NCBI RefSeq assembly: GCF_001687365.1
Contig: NZ_LGLV01000007.1
Coordinates: forward strand, 186,001 to 250,000
Reading direction: 5' to 3'
Length of the DNA stretch: 64,000 bases
Source of the DNA: Pararhizobium polonicum
GTDB lineage: Bacteria > Pseudomonadota > Alphaproteobacteria > Rhizobiales > Rhizobiaceae
Shown here: positions 24,231 through 36,124 of the stretch, piece after piece
Numbering within the stretch: position 1 is the stretch's first letter
Layout of the letters: each line of letters opens with the position of its first letter
The notes under the pieces: model-generated
Database searches by the model: none
Told to the model about the DNA's origin: nothing
The model's input: only the letters and a program-made list of their open reading frames with translations
Program-made: the position numbers and the translations under genes

Positions 24231-26204
24231 TCATAATATTTCGGCGAGGAAACTGACGCTGCGGGCGGCGATCGTGCCGCTGCCGGTATCGGCCGGGGGC
24301 AGGAGGGTTTGCCAGCGGACACCCGGCCGCACTGGCAATTGATACGGCTGCGGCGCGTGACTGCGGTTGATCACCACGGCAAGCCGGGTGCGTTTGTCCT
24401 GAACGGCGTCCCCGGTGGTCAGCAGCATCGCCAGAGTGTCGGTGGTGTCGCTCTCCCAGTCCGCGACGCCCATCGGCTGGCCGTCGAGCCGCAGCCATTC
24501 GACATCGCCGTTTCCAGTGAAGAAGGCGGTTTCGCGGAAGACATCGAAGCGCAGGCGGATCTGCGACAGGGCGGCGGTGTGGGCGATGAGCGTGTCGTCA
24601 AGCGCCGCCCAGTCGACCCAGGTGATGGCGTTGTCCTGGCAATAGGCGTTGTTGTTGCCGCGCTGGCTGCGGCCGCCTTCGTCGCCGGCCGTCAGCATGA
24701 TGGTGCCACGCGTGGCAAACAGGGTCGACAGCAGGCCCATCACATCGCGGCCGCGGAAGGCCAGAATGTCCGGATCGTCCGTCGCGCCCTCGGCGCCATT
24801 GTTCCAGGACTGGTTGTCGCTGTGGCCGTCGCGATTGTCCTCGCCGTTGGCTTCGTTGTGCTTGCCGGCATAGGAGACGAGATCCATCAGCGTGAAGCCG
24901 TCATGGGCGGCGATGAAATTGACGCTGCGGGTTTGCTGGCCGCCGTTTCGGGAAAAGATATTCGACGAGCCGGCCAGCGCCGTTGCCAGAGCGCCGACGA
25001 TGGGACGGTCGCCGCGCCAGGTGCGGCGCAGGTCGTCGCGGGCCCGGTCATTCCATTCGAGAAAGGGGGCCGGGAAATTGCCGAGCTGGTAGCCGCCCGG
25101 GCCGATATCCCACGGTTCGGCGATCAGGACGCGGTCCTTCAGCACCGGATCGGCCAGTATTTCGGTGAAGAGGGCGGCATCGCTGCGGAAACCGTTCGCA
25201 TCGCGGCCGAGAATGGAGCCGAGATCGAAACGGAAGCCGTCGATGCCGGCGGTATTCACGAAATGGCGCAGGCTGTCGAGGATGAGCTGGCGCACGACGG
25301 GGTGGTCGCAGGCGATCGTGTTGCCGCAGCCGGTGTCGTTGATCAGTTCGCCGGGCCGGCCTTCGGCGTGGCGATAGTAGGTTTGGTTGTCGAGGCCGCG
25401 CATCGACAGCGTCGCGCCCAGCCGGTCGCTTTCGCCGGAATGGTTGAAGACCAGATCGAGGATGACGCCGATGCCTGCTTCATGCAGCGCTGCCACGGTG
25501 TCGCGCAGCTCGGCCATGCCGCCGGGCACGAGGCGCGGGTCGAGCGCCATGAAGGCGATGGGATTGTAGCCCCAGCCGTTGGTCAGCCCCAGCGGCGGCA
25601 GGTGGCGCTCGTCGATCCAGGCGGTGATCGGCATCAGCTCGACGGCGGAGACGCCGATGCGCTTCAGATGGGCGATGACGGCGGGATGGGCGAGCGCCGC
25701 GACCGTGCCGCGCAGGGGCTCCGGAATGCCCGGATGCAGCATGGTGAAGGGCCGCACGGCGATTTCGTAGATCAGGCCGCCGGTCTCAAAAAGCGGGGCT
25801 TGCGGCTGCACGGTCCGTAGCTCCGTGACGATGGCTTTCGGCACGAGATCGGCGGTGTCGTCGCCGAAGACGGACAGGCGCGGATCATGGCGGAAGGGGC
25901 GGTCGAGTTCGCGGGCATAGGGGTCGACCAGCAGTTTGGCGGGATCGAACCAGAGACCGTCATCCGGCGCATAGGCCCCCCAGGCGCGAAAGCCGTAGCG
26001 GGTGCCGGCAGGAGCCTGCGAGACGGACAGCCGGTGCCAGCCATCCGTTCCCTTCTGCATCGGCAGGCGGCGGATTTCCCGGTCGCCGGTTGCGTCGTAG
26101 AGGCAGAGTTCGATGCCGGAGGCGGAGGCGGACCAGACGGCGAATTCGGTTCCGTTCGGTGTTGGCGTGGCTCCGGGGGGAAAGATGGCGGTGGGGTCTG
26201 GCAT
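24231..26204 (-). CDS. glgX: Glycogen debranching enzyme GlgX
   Basis: A 657-residue GH13 isoamylase-type enzyme that cuts alpha-1,6 branches left by phosphorylase. An N-terminal CBM48 domain (about 12-110, 'GTEFAVWSASASGIELCLYD') is followed by the TIM barrel: 'VILDLVFNHSGE', nucleophile Asp in 'IDGFRFDLGSIL', acid Glu in 'VLIAEPWDIGPGGY' and Asp in 'NFIAAHDGFTLMD'. Length matches GlgX. It lies a few kilobases from the glgPBCA-pgm operon, on the same strand but as a separate unit. Confidence 0.94.
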   Translation of the reverse strand: MPDPTAIFPPGATPTPNGTEFAVWSASASGIELCLYDATGDREIRRLPMQKGTDGWHRLSVSQAPAGTRYGFRAWGAYAPDDGLWFDPAKLLVDPYARELDRPFRHDPRLSVFGDDTADLVPKAIVTELRTVQPQAPLFETGGLIYEIAVRPFTMLHPGIPEPLRGTVAALAHPAVIAHLKRIGVSAVELMPITAWIDERHLPPLGLTNGWGYNPIAFMALDPRLVPGGMAELRDTVAALHEAGIGVILDLVFNHSGESDRLGATLSMRGLDNQTYYRHAEGRPGELINDTGCGNTIACDHPVVRQLILDSLRHFVNTAGIDGFRFDLGSILGRDANGFRSDAALFTEILADPVLKDRVLIAEPWDIGPGGYQLGNFPAPFLEWNDRARDDLRRTWRGDRPIVGALATALAGSSNIFSRNGGQQTRSVNFIAAHDGFTLMDLVSYAGKHNEANGEDNRDGHSDNQSWNNGAEGATDDPDILAFRGRDVMGLLSTLFATRGTIMLTAGDEGGRSQRGNNNAYCQDNAITWVDWAALDDTLIAHTAALSQIRLRFDVFRETAFFTGNGDVEWLRLDGQPMGVADWESDTTDTLAMLLTTGDAVQDKRTRLAVVINRSHAPQPYQLPVRPGVRWQTLLPPADTGSGTIAARSVSFLAEIL

Positions 26205-26319
26205 CGGGTCACCTTGAACTGGCGGGCGGGGAGCAGTCGGGATGCGGCTTCGTACCGGATTGGTTTAACAGCGATTTGTCCCCGCTTTGGCGGATGTTGC
26301 AAGCGGTATGTTTCACCCT

Positions 26320-26331
26320 CCCCTCGAGGGG
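26320..26331. repeat. Short palindromic remnant (CCCCTCGAGGGG)
   Basis: A 12-base perfect palindrome inside a CCCTCCCC..GGGGGCGG stretch, just beyond the LysR gene's stop. It resembles a core piece of the RIME-like elements in this window. It may serve as a transcription end. Confidence 0.35.
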
Positions 26332-26346
26332 GCGGTGGACCTACCA

Positions 26347-27240
26347 TCAGCCTCCCACCGGCATCGTTTTCGCGTCCCGAAGCGCCTTTACGACCTCCCG
26401 CAGCCCGCGGGTGAGATGCTTGTCGCGGCGCATGACGATGCCCAGCTTGCGCACCAGCTTCGGGCGGACCGGGCAGGCTTCCAGAAAGTCGCTCCGGTCC
26501 CGCTTCAGCGACAGTCCGGGCAGGATGGACCATCCGAGACCGGCGGCGACCAGTTCCTTGATCGCCTCGACGCTGCCGAACTCCATGGCGGGCTTGAGCC
26601 GGATGCCGCCGGCGGACATCCATTGCTCGATGCTGCGGCGGGTGTTGCCGCCTTCGTAGACGAGGAGCGTCTGCTCATTCATGAAGGCGGCGTCCGGTCC
26701 CTGCGGGGGCATCGCCGTGCCTTTGGGGGCGACGGCCATCAGTTCATCCTCGTAGAACTCCTCGACCGCAAGCGATCGTCCCGATGCCGGCAGGGTGACC
26801 ACGGCGAGATCGAGCACATTCGATTCCAGATCGAGCAGGATGTCATGGGCATTGCCGATGCGAACCGTGATGTCCAGGCCGGGCATTCCGGTTTTCGCCT
26901 TGAGGATCGCCTGCGGCAGCAGGTGGATGAAGGCCGTGGCGCCGCTGCCGATGCGGACGCGGCCCGCAACGCTGCTCCGGTGCGGGATCATCGCCTCTTC
27001 GGCCCCGGCCACGTCCTGGATGATCCGTCGGGCGTGAACGAGAAGGTCGTGGCCCGCCGGGGTCGGCTGCGCGCGCCGACCGACCCGTTCGATCAGCCGG
27101 ACGCCGAGGCGCTGTTCCAGCAGCTTGATCTGGAGGCTGATGGCCGGCTGGGTGAGGCCGACCTTTTCGGCGGCGGCCGTAAAGCTTCCGAGCTCGGCGA
27201 CGTGAATGAAGGAGTGGAGCTGGTCGAGGCTGAGAGACAC
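26347..27240 (-). CDS. LysR-family transcriptional regulator
   Basis: A 297-residue regulator from GTG 27240: helix-turn-helix 'GSFTAAAEKVGLTQPAISLQIKLLEQRLGVRL' near residues 14-45, then a substrate-binding-type effector domain. The GTG has AAGGAA about eight bases upstream and gives the usual family start just before 'LDQLHSFIHVAELGSF'. ATG 27264 and an even earlier ATG are possible but overlap a T-N11-A dyad that looks like the operator. It is divergent from the DUF1127 gene. Target genes and effector are unknown. Confidence 0.88.
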   Translation of the reverse strand: MSLSLDQLHSFIHVAELGSFTAAAEKVGLTQPAISLQIKLLEQRLGVRLIERVGRRAQPTPAGHDLLVHARRIIQDVAGAEEAMIPHRSSVAGRVRIGSGATAFIHLLPQAILKAKTGMPGLDITVRIGNAHDILLDLESNVLDLAVVTLPASGRSLAVEEFYEDELMAVAPKGTAMPPQGPDAAFMNEQTLLVYEGGNTRRSIEQWMSAGGIRLKPAMEFGSVEAIKELVAAGLGWSILPGLSLKRDRSDFLEACPVRPKLVRKLGIVMRRDKHLTRGLREVVKALRDAKTMPVGG

Positions 27241-27251
27241 CGAAGAATTCC

Positions 27252-27266
27252 TTATGGAAAGCATAA
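27252..27266. promoter_or_regulatory. T-N11-A dyad upstream of the LysR gene
   Basis: TTATG-GAAAG-CATAA is a 5-5-5 inverted repeat with the T-N11-A core (27253-27265) of LysR-type binding sites. An AT-rich stretch with AAGAT/ATCTT follows. Autoregulation is inferred. Confidence 0.45.
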
Positions 27267-27336
27267 AGATCATAATCTTCTTTAATATCAAAATCCAGCG
27301 CATGGTGAGGGGAGTTGAACGCGGAGATTGACCGAG

Positions 27337-27573
27337 ATGACGATGGACTACCCCGGCGACAAACCGGAATTGCTGGCGCCGGATGCTGTCCCGTCGCGCC
27401 GGATATCCCTGAAAAGCCGCTGGCTGGCCTTGCTTTCGCAGGTGGCCCGTTATTTCGAGAAACGCAGCGGCCGGATCGCCCTTTCCGAACTCAGCGACGA
27501 GCAGCTTCAGGATATCGGCGTGACGCGCCGGGAAGCCGGCAGCGAGATCGCAAAATCATGGTTCTGGTGTTGA
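27337..27573 (+). CDS. DUF1127 domain-containing small protein
   Basis: A 78-residue protein whose C-terminal ~45 residues form the DUF1127 helix pair ('ALSELSDEQLQDIGVTRREAGSEIAKSW'), rich in Leu and charged residues. DUF1127 proteins in Agrobacterium have been linked to RNA and phosphate or carbon metabolism. The N-terminal extension of about 30 residues is longer than in the shortest (47-residue) class. ATG 27337 follows GGAG at 27323-27326; ATG 27343 is an alternative. It is divergent from the LysR gene. Confidence 0.8.
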   Translation: MTMDYPGDKPELLAPDAVPSRRISLKSRWLALLSQVARYFEKRSGRIALSELSDEQLQDIGVTRREAGSEIAKSWFWC

Positions 27574-28077
27574 GACCACCGACATCAACACCTTTGCCCA
27601 CGCCCGGAAGATCCGCCGTGGTTTTGCTTGTTCATTCACTTGGCCGGGGCGCTGAAAAGTGCCGAGGACAAAGTAATTTTATATGACGCCTTCCAGCGCC
27701 CCGTTCGGTGGTCGTCGGCGGCAACTCCGGTTCCTCTACGGCCGACATTCGCGTCAACCCTGTGTGCTCACAAGCACGCCCGCAGCAGCTTCAGCCTGCG
27801 GAGGGAAACCTTTTTCTGTTCGTCCACCGGATGAAGGCTTACGTCTGTCCACCATCCGGCACCGGCCCCGCCTCACTGCCACGTCTGGCAGCGTATCCAT
27901 GGGCGGAACGACGTCAGGATGACACAGGTTTCAAAGGCGGGGATTTACGGGGATGATTTTTGTGTCGAGGGGCGGTTTCGTGTCCATCCGTTGTGCCGGG
28001 TTTGTCAGGCCTCTATACGTTGGAGACCGCAGCCGTGAACCGGTCTCGTCCGTTTCACAAACCGCCGAGTGAGCGCC
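27574..28077. other. Gene-free region of 504 bases
   Basis: Several short frames exist but none shows a recognisable or plausible protein. An AT-rich patch occurs near 27674-27685. It separates the DUF1127 gene from the aldo/keto reductase gene and presumably holds the latter's promoter. No hairpin stood out. Confidence 0.4.
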
Positions 28078-29004
28078 ATGTCATCCAGCACTATCGCGTC
28101 CCGCCTCAAGATTCATCGTGACGGTCCGGAATTTTCGCGGCTGGTCTGGGGCGCCTTTCGCATCGCCAACAACCGGGAAACGAGCGAGATCGCCTCGATC
28201 GCCCGCACCGTCGATACCTGCCTCGATGCAGGGATTACCACGATCGACCATGCGGATATCTATGGCGGCTACCGCGTCGAGGCGCTGTTCGGCGAGATGC
28301 TGGCCACCCGCCCGGACCTGCGCAACAGGATCGAGCTGGTGACGAAATGCGGCATCGCGCTGACCGGCCCGGCGCGTCCGGAGCATCGCGTCAAGCACTA
28401 TAACAGCACGGCGGATCATATCCGCCGGTCGCTGGAGAATTCGCTGCGCAACCTGAAGGTCGATCATGTCGATCTGCTGCTTCTGCACCGGCCCGATCCC
28501 CTGCTGGACGCAGCCGAGGTGGCAGAGGTTCTGGAAGCGCTGGTTGCAGAAGGCAAGACGCGGGCCGTGGGTGTTTCGAACTATACGCCATCGCAGTTTT
28601 CGATGCTGCAATCGAAACTGACCATTCCGCTGATGGCAAACCAGATCGAGCTTTCGGTGACGCACACTGCGCCGCTCTATGATGGGACGCTGGACGCATG
28701 CGTCAATTACGGGATTGTGCCGATGGCGTGGTCGCCGCTGGGGGGCGGCCGTCTGTTTGACCGGGAGAAAGGCAATCCGCAGCTCGTCGATCTTTTGACC
28801 AGCCTTGCGGAGCACTATGGAATGCCCGGTCCGGGCACGATGGCGCTTGCCTGGCTGCTGCGCCTGCCGTCGAAGCCACTGCCGATCATCGGTTCGACCG
28901 ATCCTGAACGGGTGACGGCGCTGGCGCGGGCGACGGAGATCGAATTCGATCTGCAGGACTGGTTTCAGGTTCTGGAAGTGGCAAGCGGGCGGCCGGTGCC
29001 GTAA
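28078..29004 (+). CDS. Aldo/keto reductase (YdhF-like)
   Basis: A 308-residue NADPH-dependent oxidoreductase. Catalytic tetrad candidates are Asp and Tyr in 'IDHADIYGGY', Lys in 'ELVTKCG' and His in 'DLLLLHRPDP'. The cofactor site near the C-terminus reads 'PIIGSTDPERVTAL'. The overall pattern resembles E. coli YdhF. ATG 28078 is chosen; a GTG nine bases earlier is possible and neither has a strong Shine-Dalgarno. Physiological substrate unknown. Confidence 0.88.
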   Translation: MSSSTIASRLKIHRDGPEFSRLVWGAFRIANNRETSEIASIARTVDTCLDAGITTIDHADIYGGYRVEALFGEMLATRPDLRNRIELVTKCGIALTGPARPEHRVKHYNSTADHIRRSLENSLRNLKVDHVDLLLLHRPDPLLDAAEVAEVLEALVAEGKTRAVGVSNYTPSQFSMLQSKLTIPLMANQIELSVTHTAPLYDGTLDACVNYGIVPMAWSPLGGGRLFDREKGNPQLVDLLTSLAEHYGMPGPGTMALAWLLRLPSKPLPIIGSTDPERVTALARATEIEFDLQDWFQVLEVASGRPVP

Positions 29005-29022
29005 AGGCCGACGATAGGGCTA

Positions 29023-29232
29023 TCACCCCAGCAGTTTCACCAGCTGCCACTCACCCTGTGCGTCCTTCTCGACGCGCTTGTTGCCCCGGTAGCAGCGCAG
29101 CTTGCCGGCCTGCTTGTCCATGACGAGGCGGGTGGGGGTGGATTTGGATTTGCCGTTTTCGCCGATGGCGGCCGTCAGCGCTTCCTTGAATTTTCCGGCC
29201 TTGTAGAGGGCGACAAGTTCGTCGTCGGTCAT
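29023..29232 (-). CDS. Small conserved hypothetical protein
   Basis: A 69-residue charged protein: 'MTDDELVALYKAGKFKEAL' then a Lys-rich segment and 'KLRCYRGNKRVEKDAQGEWQLV'. The balanced composition and lack of Arg/Pro runs support real coding. AAGAACC lies just before the ATG. It is convergent with the aldo/keto reductase gene. No function can be assigned; a nucleic-acid-binding role is possible from its charge but unproven. Confidence 0.6.
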   Translation of the reverse strand: MTDDELVALYKAGKFKEALTAAIGENGKSKSTPTRLVMDKQAGKLRCYRGNKRVEKDAQGEWQLVKLLG

Positions 29233-29293
29233 TGTCGCGGTTCTTTCGTGGCTGGGTTTGGTTTAGGGGCAAGGCTATCGCATATGAAAAAAG

Positions 29294-29425
29294 TCCCCTC
29301 CCCAACCCCTCCCCACAAGGGGGAGGGGCTTGGCCTGCCGTTCTGTCCGTGGCTTAAAAACAAGCTTTTGCGGCAGGATCTCTCCCCCCTTGTGGGGGAG
29401 ATGGCCGACAGGCCAGAGGGGGTCT
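29294..29425. repeat. RIME-like palindromic intergenic element
   Basis: Two hairpins, CCCCTCCCC-acaa-GGGGGAGGGG near 29308-29330 and TCTCCCCC-cttgt-GGGGGAGA near 29381-29401, flank a spacer. The layout matches the element at 23068-23182 in type. It lies downstream of pgm and may help end the glg operon. Confidence 0.65.
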
Positions 29426-29456
29426 TTCTCCATACGCCTCCCTCTAACGCATCCGG

Positions 29457-32529
<3,073 letters not shown>

Positions 32530-32531
32530 GC

Positions 32532-33791
32532 TCACATGTCCAGCTTGTCGATCATCGCCTGGGTAATCAGGCAGACGCCGTTTTCCGAGCGGCGGAAACG
32601 CTTGGCATCGAATTCCGGATCTTCGCCGACGACAAGGCCTTCCGGAATGACGACGCGGCTGTCGATGATGACATTGCTCAGCTGCGTATGCCGGCCGATC
32701 CTGACGTTCGGCAGGATCACGGCGCCGTCGAGACGGGAGTAGGAATTGACCCGCACCCCGGTAAACAGCATCGAGCGGTTGAGCGAGGCGCCGGAAATGA
32801 TGCAGTCGCCTGACACCAGCGAGGAGGTCGCCGAGCCGCGGCGGTTTTCGTCGTCATGGACGAATTTCGCCGGCGGCTTGATTTCGGCGAAGGTCCAGAT
32901 CGGCCAGGTGCCGTCGTAGATGTCGAGTTCCGGGGTGACGTGGGTGAGGTCGATATTGGCCTGCCAGTAGGCGTCGATCGTGCCGACATCGCGCCAGTAG
33001 GCCTCGCGCTCGAAATCGGAGCGGACGCAGGACTGGTTGAAGCGGTGGGCAACGGCTTTGCCGTGCTGGACGATATAGGGGATGATGTCCTTGCCGAAGT
33101 CGCGGCTCGACGTCGGATCGGCGGCATCGCGGCGCAGCACGTCCATCAGGAACTTGGTGTGGAAGACGTAGATGCCCATCGACGCCAGCGCCATCTCCGG
33201 ATTGCCGGGAATGCCCGGCGGGTCGGCCGGCTTTTCGACGAAGGCGATGATCTGGTCCTTTTCGTCGACATGCATGACGCCGAAGCCGGTGGCTTCCATG
33301 CGCGGCACCTCGAGGCAGCCGATGGTGACGTCGGCGCCACTGTCCACATGCTGCTGCAGCATGAGTTCGTAGTCCATTTTATAGATATGGTCGCCGGCCA
33401 GGATGACCATGTATTCGACGCCATGATCCTCGATGATGTCGATGTTCTGATAGACGGCGTCGGCGGTGCCTTCGTACCACTGCGTCTCGGAGACGCGCTG
33501 GGAGGCGGGCAGGATGTCGAAGCTTTCGTTTCGTTCGGGGCGGAAGAAGTTCCAGCCGTTCTGCAGGTGGCGGATCAGCGAATGCGCCTTGTACTGCGTG
33601 GCGACGCCGATGCGGCGGATACCGGAGTTCAGCGCGTTGGACAGCGCGAAGTCGATGATGCGGGCCTTGCCGCCGAAATAGACCGCGGGCTTGGCGCGAC
33701 GGTCGGTCAGTTCCTTCAGGCGGCTTCCGCGGCCGCCGGCAAGGACATAGGCCATTGCGTCACGGGCGAGGGGCTGTATTCGTTTTTCCAT
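32532..33791 (-). CDS. glgC: Glucose-1-phosphate adenylyltransferase
   Basis: A 419-residue nucleotidyltransferase making ADP-glucose, the committed step of glycogen synthesis. '[26 protein letters not shown]' is the nucleotide/catalytic loop; '[15 protein letters not shown]' and 'FVEKPADPP' are conserved sugar-phosphate site motifs. A C-terminal left-handed beta-helix ('[22 protein letters not shown]') carries allosteric control. The ATG has a strong GGGAGG. The gene starts after a 122-base gap from glgB, the largest in the operon. Confidence 0.98.
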   Translation of the reverse strand: MEKRIQPLARDAMAYVLAGGRGSRLKELTDRRAKPAVYFGGKARIIDFALSNALNSGIRRIGVATQYKAHSLIRHLQNGWNFFRPERNESFDILPASQRVSETQWYEGTADAVYQNIDIIEDHGVEYMVILAGDHIYKMDYELMLQQHVDSGADVTIGCLEVPRMEATGFGVMHVDEKDQIIAFVEKPADPPGIPGNPEMALASMGIYVFHTKFLMDVLRRDAADPTSSRDFGKDIIPYIVQHGKAVAHRFNQSCVRSDFEREAYWRDVGTIDAYWQANIDLTHVTPELDIYDGTWPIWTFAEIKPPAKFVHDDENRRGSATSSLVSGDCIISGASLNRSMLFTGVRVNSYSRLDGAVILPNVRIGRHTQLSNVIIDSRVVIPEGLVVGEDPEFDAKRFRRSENGVCLITQAMIDKLDM

Positions 33792-33913
33792 TGATTTTCC
33801 TCCCGATAGTATGGTTCCCAGGAGCGGTACAGCCGTCCTTTGGACCAGTGTCCTCTCCAAATATTCTTCTGACGTGCCGCCCGGCCAGGCCCTGCGGCCG
33901 GCCTTGCAACGCG

Positions 33914-36124
33914 CTAATCCTGCTCCAGCATCAATGTCGCAAGTGGCGGCAATGTGATGGTGGCCGTTATCATGCCTGAACTGTTTTTTACCGCCTGGAC
34001 GGCCCCTCCGTTGCCCTTTCCGCTGCCGCCGTAGATCTCGGCATCGCTGTTGAGGATCTCCTTCCACCGCCCCTCCACGGGCAGCGGTATGGTGTAATTC
34101 TCCCGGTAGACGGGGGTGAAGTTGCTGATCACGGCGATCATCTTTTCGCCGGGCGCCTTGCGCAGCCAAGCAAAGACCGAATTCTCGCGGTCGTCGGCGA
34201 TCAGCCATTCGAAGCCGTCGCCTTCGCAGTCATGGGCGTGAAGTGCCGCCTTGTTGCGGTAGGTGCCGTTCAAGTCACGCACCAACCGGCGCATGCCCTC
34301 GTGCATCGGGTATTCGAGCAGGTTCCAGTCGAGCGAACGGTCTTCCGCCCATTCCTGCCACTGGGCGAATTCCTGGCCCATGAACAGCAGCTTCTTGCCG
34401 GGGTAGCCCCACATGAATCCATAGTAGGCGCGCAGATTGGCGAATTTCTGCCAGTCGTCTCCGGCCATCTTGGCGATCAGCGAACCCTTGCCGTGCACCA
34501 CCTCGTCGTGGGAAAGCGGCAGCACGAAATTCTCGCTGAAGGCATAGAGCAGGCCGAAGGTCAGGTCGTTGTGGTGGTGCTTGCGGTGGATCGGCTCGCG
34601 CTGCAGATATTGCAGCGTGTCGTGCATGAAGCCCATGTTCCACTTGAAGCCGAAGCCCAGTCCGCCGGCATGAACCGGGGCGGAGACTTTCGGCCAGGAG
34701 GTGGATTCCTCGGCGATGGTGATGATGCCGGGATGGCTGCCATAGACTTCCTTGTTCATGGTCTGCAGGAAGCGGACCGTGTCGAGGTTTTCGTTGCCGC
34801 CATACTCGTTCGGCACCCATTCGCCGTGCTTGCGGGAATAGTCGAGATAGAGCATCGAGGCGACCGCATCGACGCGCAGGCCATCGAGGTGGAATTTCTC
34901 CGCCCAGTAGAGCGCATTGTTGACGAGGTAGGAAAACACCTCGGCGCGGCCGAAATTGTAGATCGCGGTGTTCCAGTCGGGGTGATAGCCTTGGCGCGGA
35001 TCCTCGTGCTCGTAAAGGGCGGTGCCGTCGAACCAGCGCAGGCCATGCGCATCGGTCGGGAAATGCGCTGGAACCCAATCCAGAATGACGCCGACGCCGA
35101 CCTTGTGGGCACCGTTGACGAAGCGGGCAAAACCTTCCGGCTCGCCGAAGCGGGCGGTCGGCGCATAAAGGCCGGTGGTCTGGTATCCCCAGGACGGATC
35201 GTAGGGATATTCGGTGACCGGCAGGAACTCGATATGGGTAAAGCCCATGTCGACGCAGTAAGGGATCAGCCGTTCGGCCATCTCGTCCCAGGTCAGCATG
35301 TCGCCATTGTCGCGGCGCTGCCAGGAAGCGGCATGGACTTCATAGATCGAGATCGGCTGGCGGCGCGCATCGACGCTTGCCCAATGGGCCCGGTGCGCCT
35401 CGTCCTGCCAGACCTGCGCGATCTCGCCCGTCGTCACCGACGCATTCTTCGGGCGCAGTTCCGAGCGGCGGGCAAAGGGATCGGCCTTCAGCGGCAGCAG
35501 TTCGCCGTTCTTGCCGACAACCTCGTATTTGTAGATGGCGCCGGACTGGACATCGGGCACGAAGATTTCCCAGATGCCGGTGTCCTGACGCAGCCGCATG
35601 ACATGCCGGCGGCCATCCCATTCGTTGAAATCGCCGACGACCGAGACGCGCCGCGCATTGGGCGCCCAGACGGCGAAGTGAAATCCGTCGGAGCCGTCGT
35701 GCCTGATCGGATGCGCGCCCATCTTGTCGAACAGCCGCAGATGCGAGCCTTCGCGGATGTAATAGTCGTCCATCGGCCCGAGCACGGGACCGAAGCTGTA
35801 GGGATCGGTGACGGTCCACTCGCCGCCGGGATTGCGGGCGCGGTAGCGGACCGGCTGGGTCTTCTTGACGGCAACCGGGCCTTCGAAGAAGCCGGCATCG
35901 TCGCGCCGGGCAAGCGCGCCGATATCCTTGCCGGCCAGTGTCTCGACGCTCACCGTCTCGGCGCCGGGGATGAAACAGCGGGCAACGAAGTCCTTGCCGG
36001 CCGGATGGACGCCGAGGGCTGCGAACGGATTGCTATGCGTGCCAGCGAGGATCGCCGCTATCTCTTCCGTCGACAGGCTGGCTGGCGGGACGGCAGGCGT
36101 GGCGTCTTTTGGCACTATTGTCAT
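33914..36124 (-). CDS. glgB: 1,4-alpha-glucan branching enzyme
   Basis: A 736-residue GH13 enzyme. The N-terminal CBM48 region includes '[21 protein letters not shown]', and the barrel has the nucleophile Asp in '[16 protein letters not shown]', Glu in '[11 protein letters not shown]' and Asp in '[13 protein letters not shown]'. It transfers chains to alpha-1,6 positions. Its ATG overlaps the glgP stop by four bases (36121-36124), indicating coupling. Length is typical of the long form with an extra N-terminal module. Confidence 0.97.
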   Translation of the reverse strand: MTIVPKDATPAVPPASLSTEEIAAILAGTHSNPFAALGVHPAGKDFVARCFIPGAETVSVETLAGKDIGALARRDDAGFFEGPVAVKKTQPVRYRARNPGGEWTVTDPYSFGPVLGPMDDYYIREGSHLRLFDKMGAHPIRHDGSDGFHFAVWAPNARRVSVVGDFNEWDGRRHVMRLRQDTGIWEIFVPDVQSGAIYKYEVVGKNGELLPLKADPFARRSELRPKNASVTTGEIAQVWQDEAHRAHWASVDARRQPISIYEVHAASWQRRDNGDMLTWDEMAERLIPYCVDMGFTHIEFLPVTEYPYDPSWGYQTTGLYAPTARFGEPEGFARFVNGAHKVGVGVILDWVPAHFPTDAHGLRWFDGTALYEHEDPRQGYHPDWNTAIYNFGRAEVFSYLVNNALYWAEKFHLDGLRVDAVASMLYLDYSRKHGEWVPNEYGGNENLDTVRFLQTMNKEVYGSHPGIITIAEESTSWPKVSAPVHAGGLGFGFKWNMGFMHDTLQYLQREPIHRKHHHNDLTFGLLYAFSENFVLPLSHDEVVHGKGSLIAKMAGDDWQKFANLRAYYGFMWGYPGKKLLFMGQEFAQWQEWAEDRSLDWNLLEYPMHEGMRRLVRDLNGTYRNKAALHAHDCEGDGFEWLIADDRENSVFAWLRKAPGEKMIAVISNFTPVYRENYTIPLPVEGRWKEILNSDAEIYGGSGKGNGGAVQAVKNSSGMITATITLPPLATLMLEQD

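Noticed and set aside
27683..27956. Short overlapping frames in the gap before the aldo/keto reductase
   Set aside because: Three frames are open at once and none looks like a protein.
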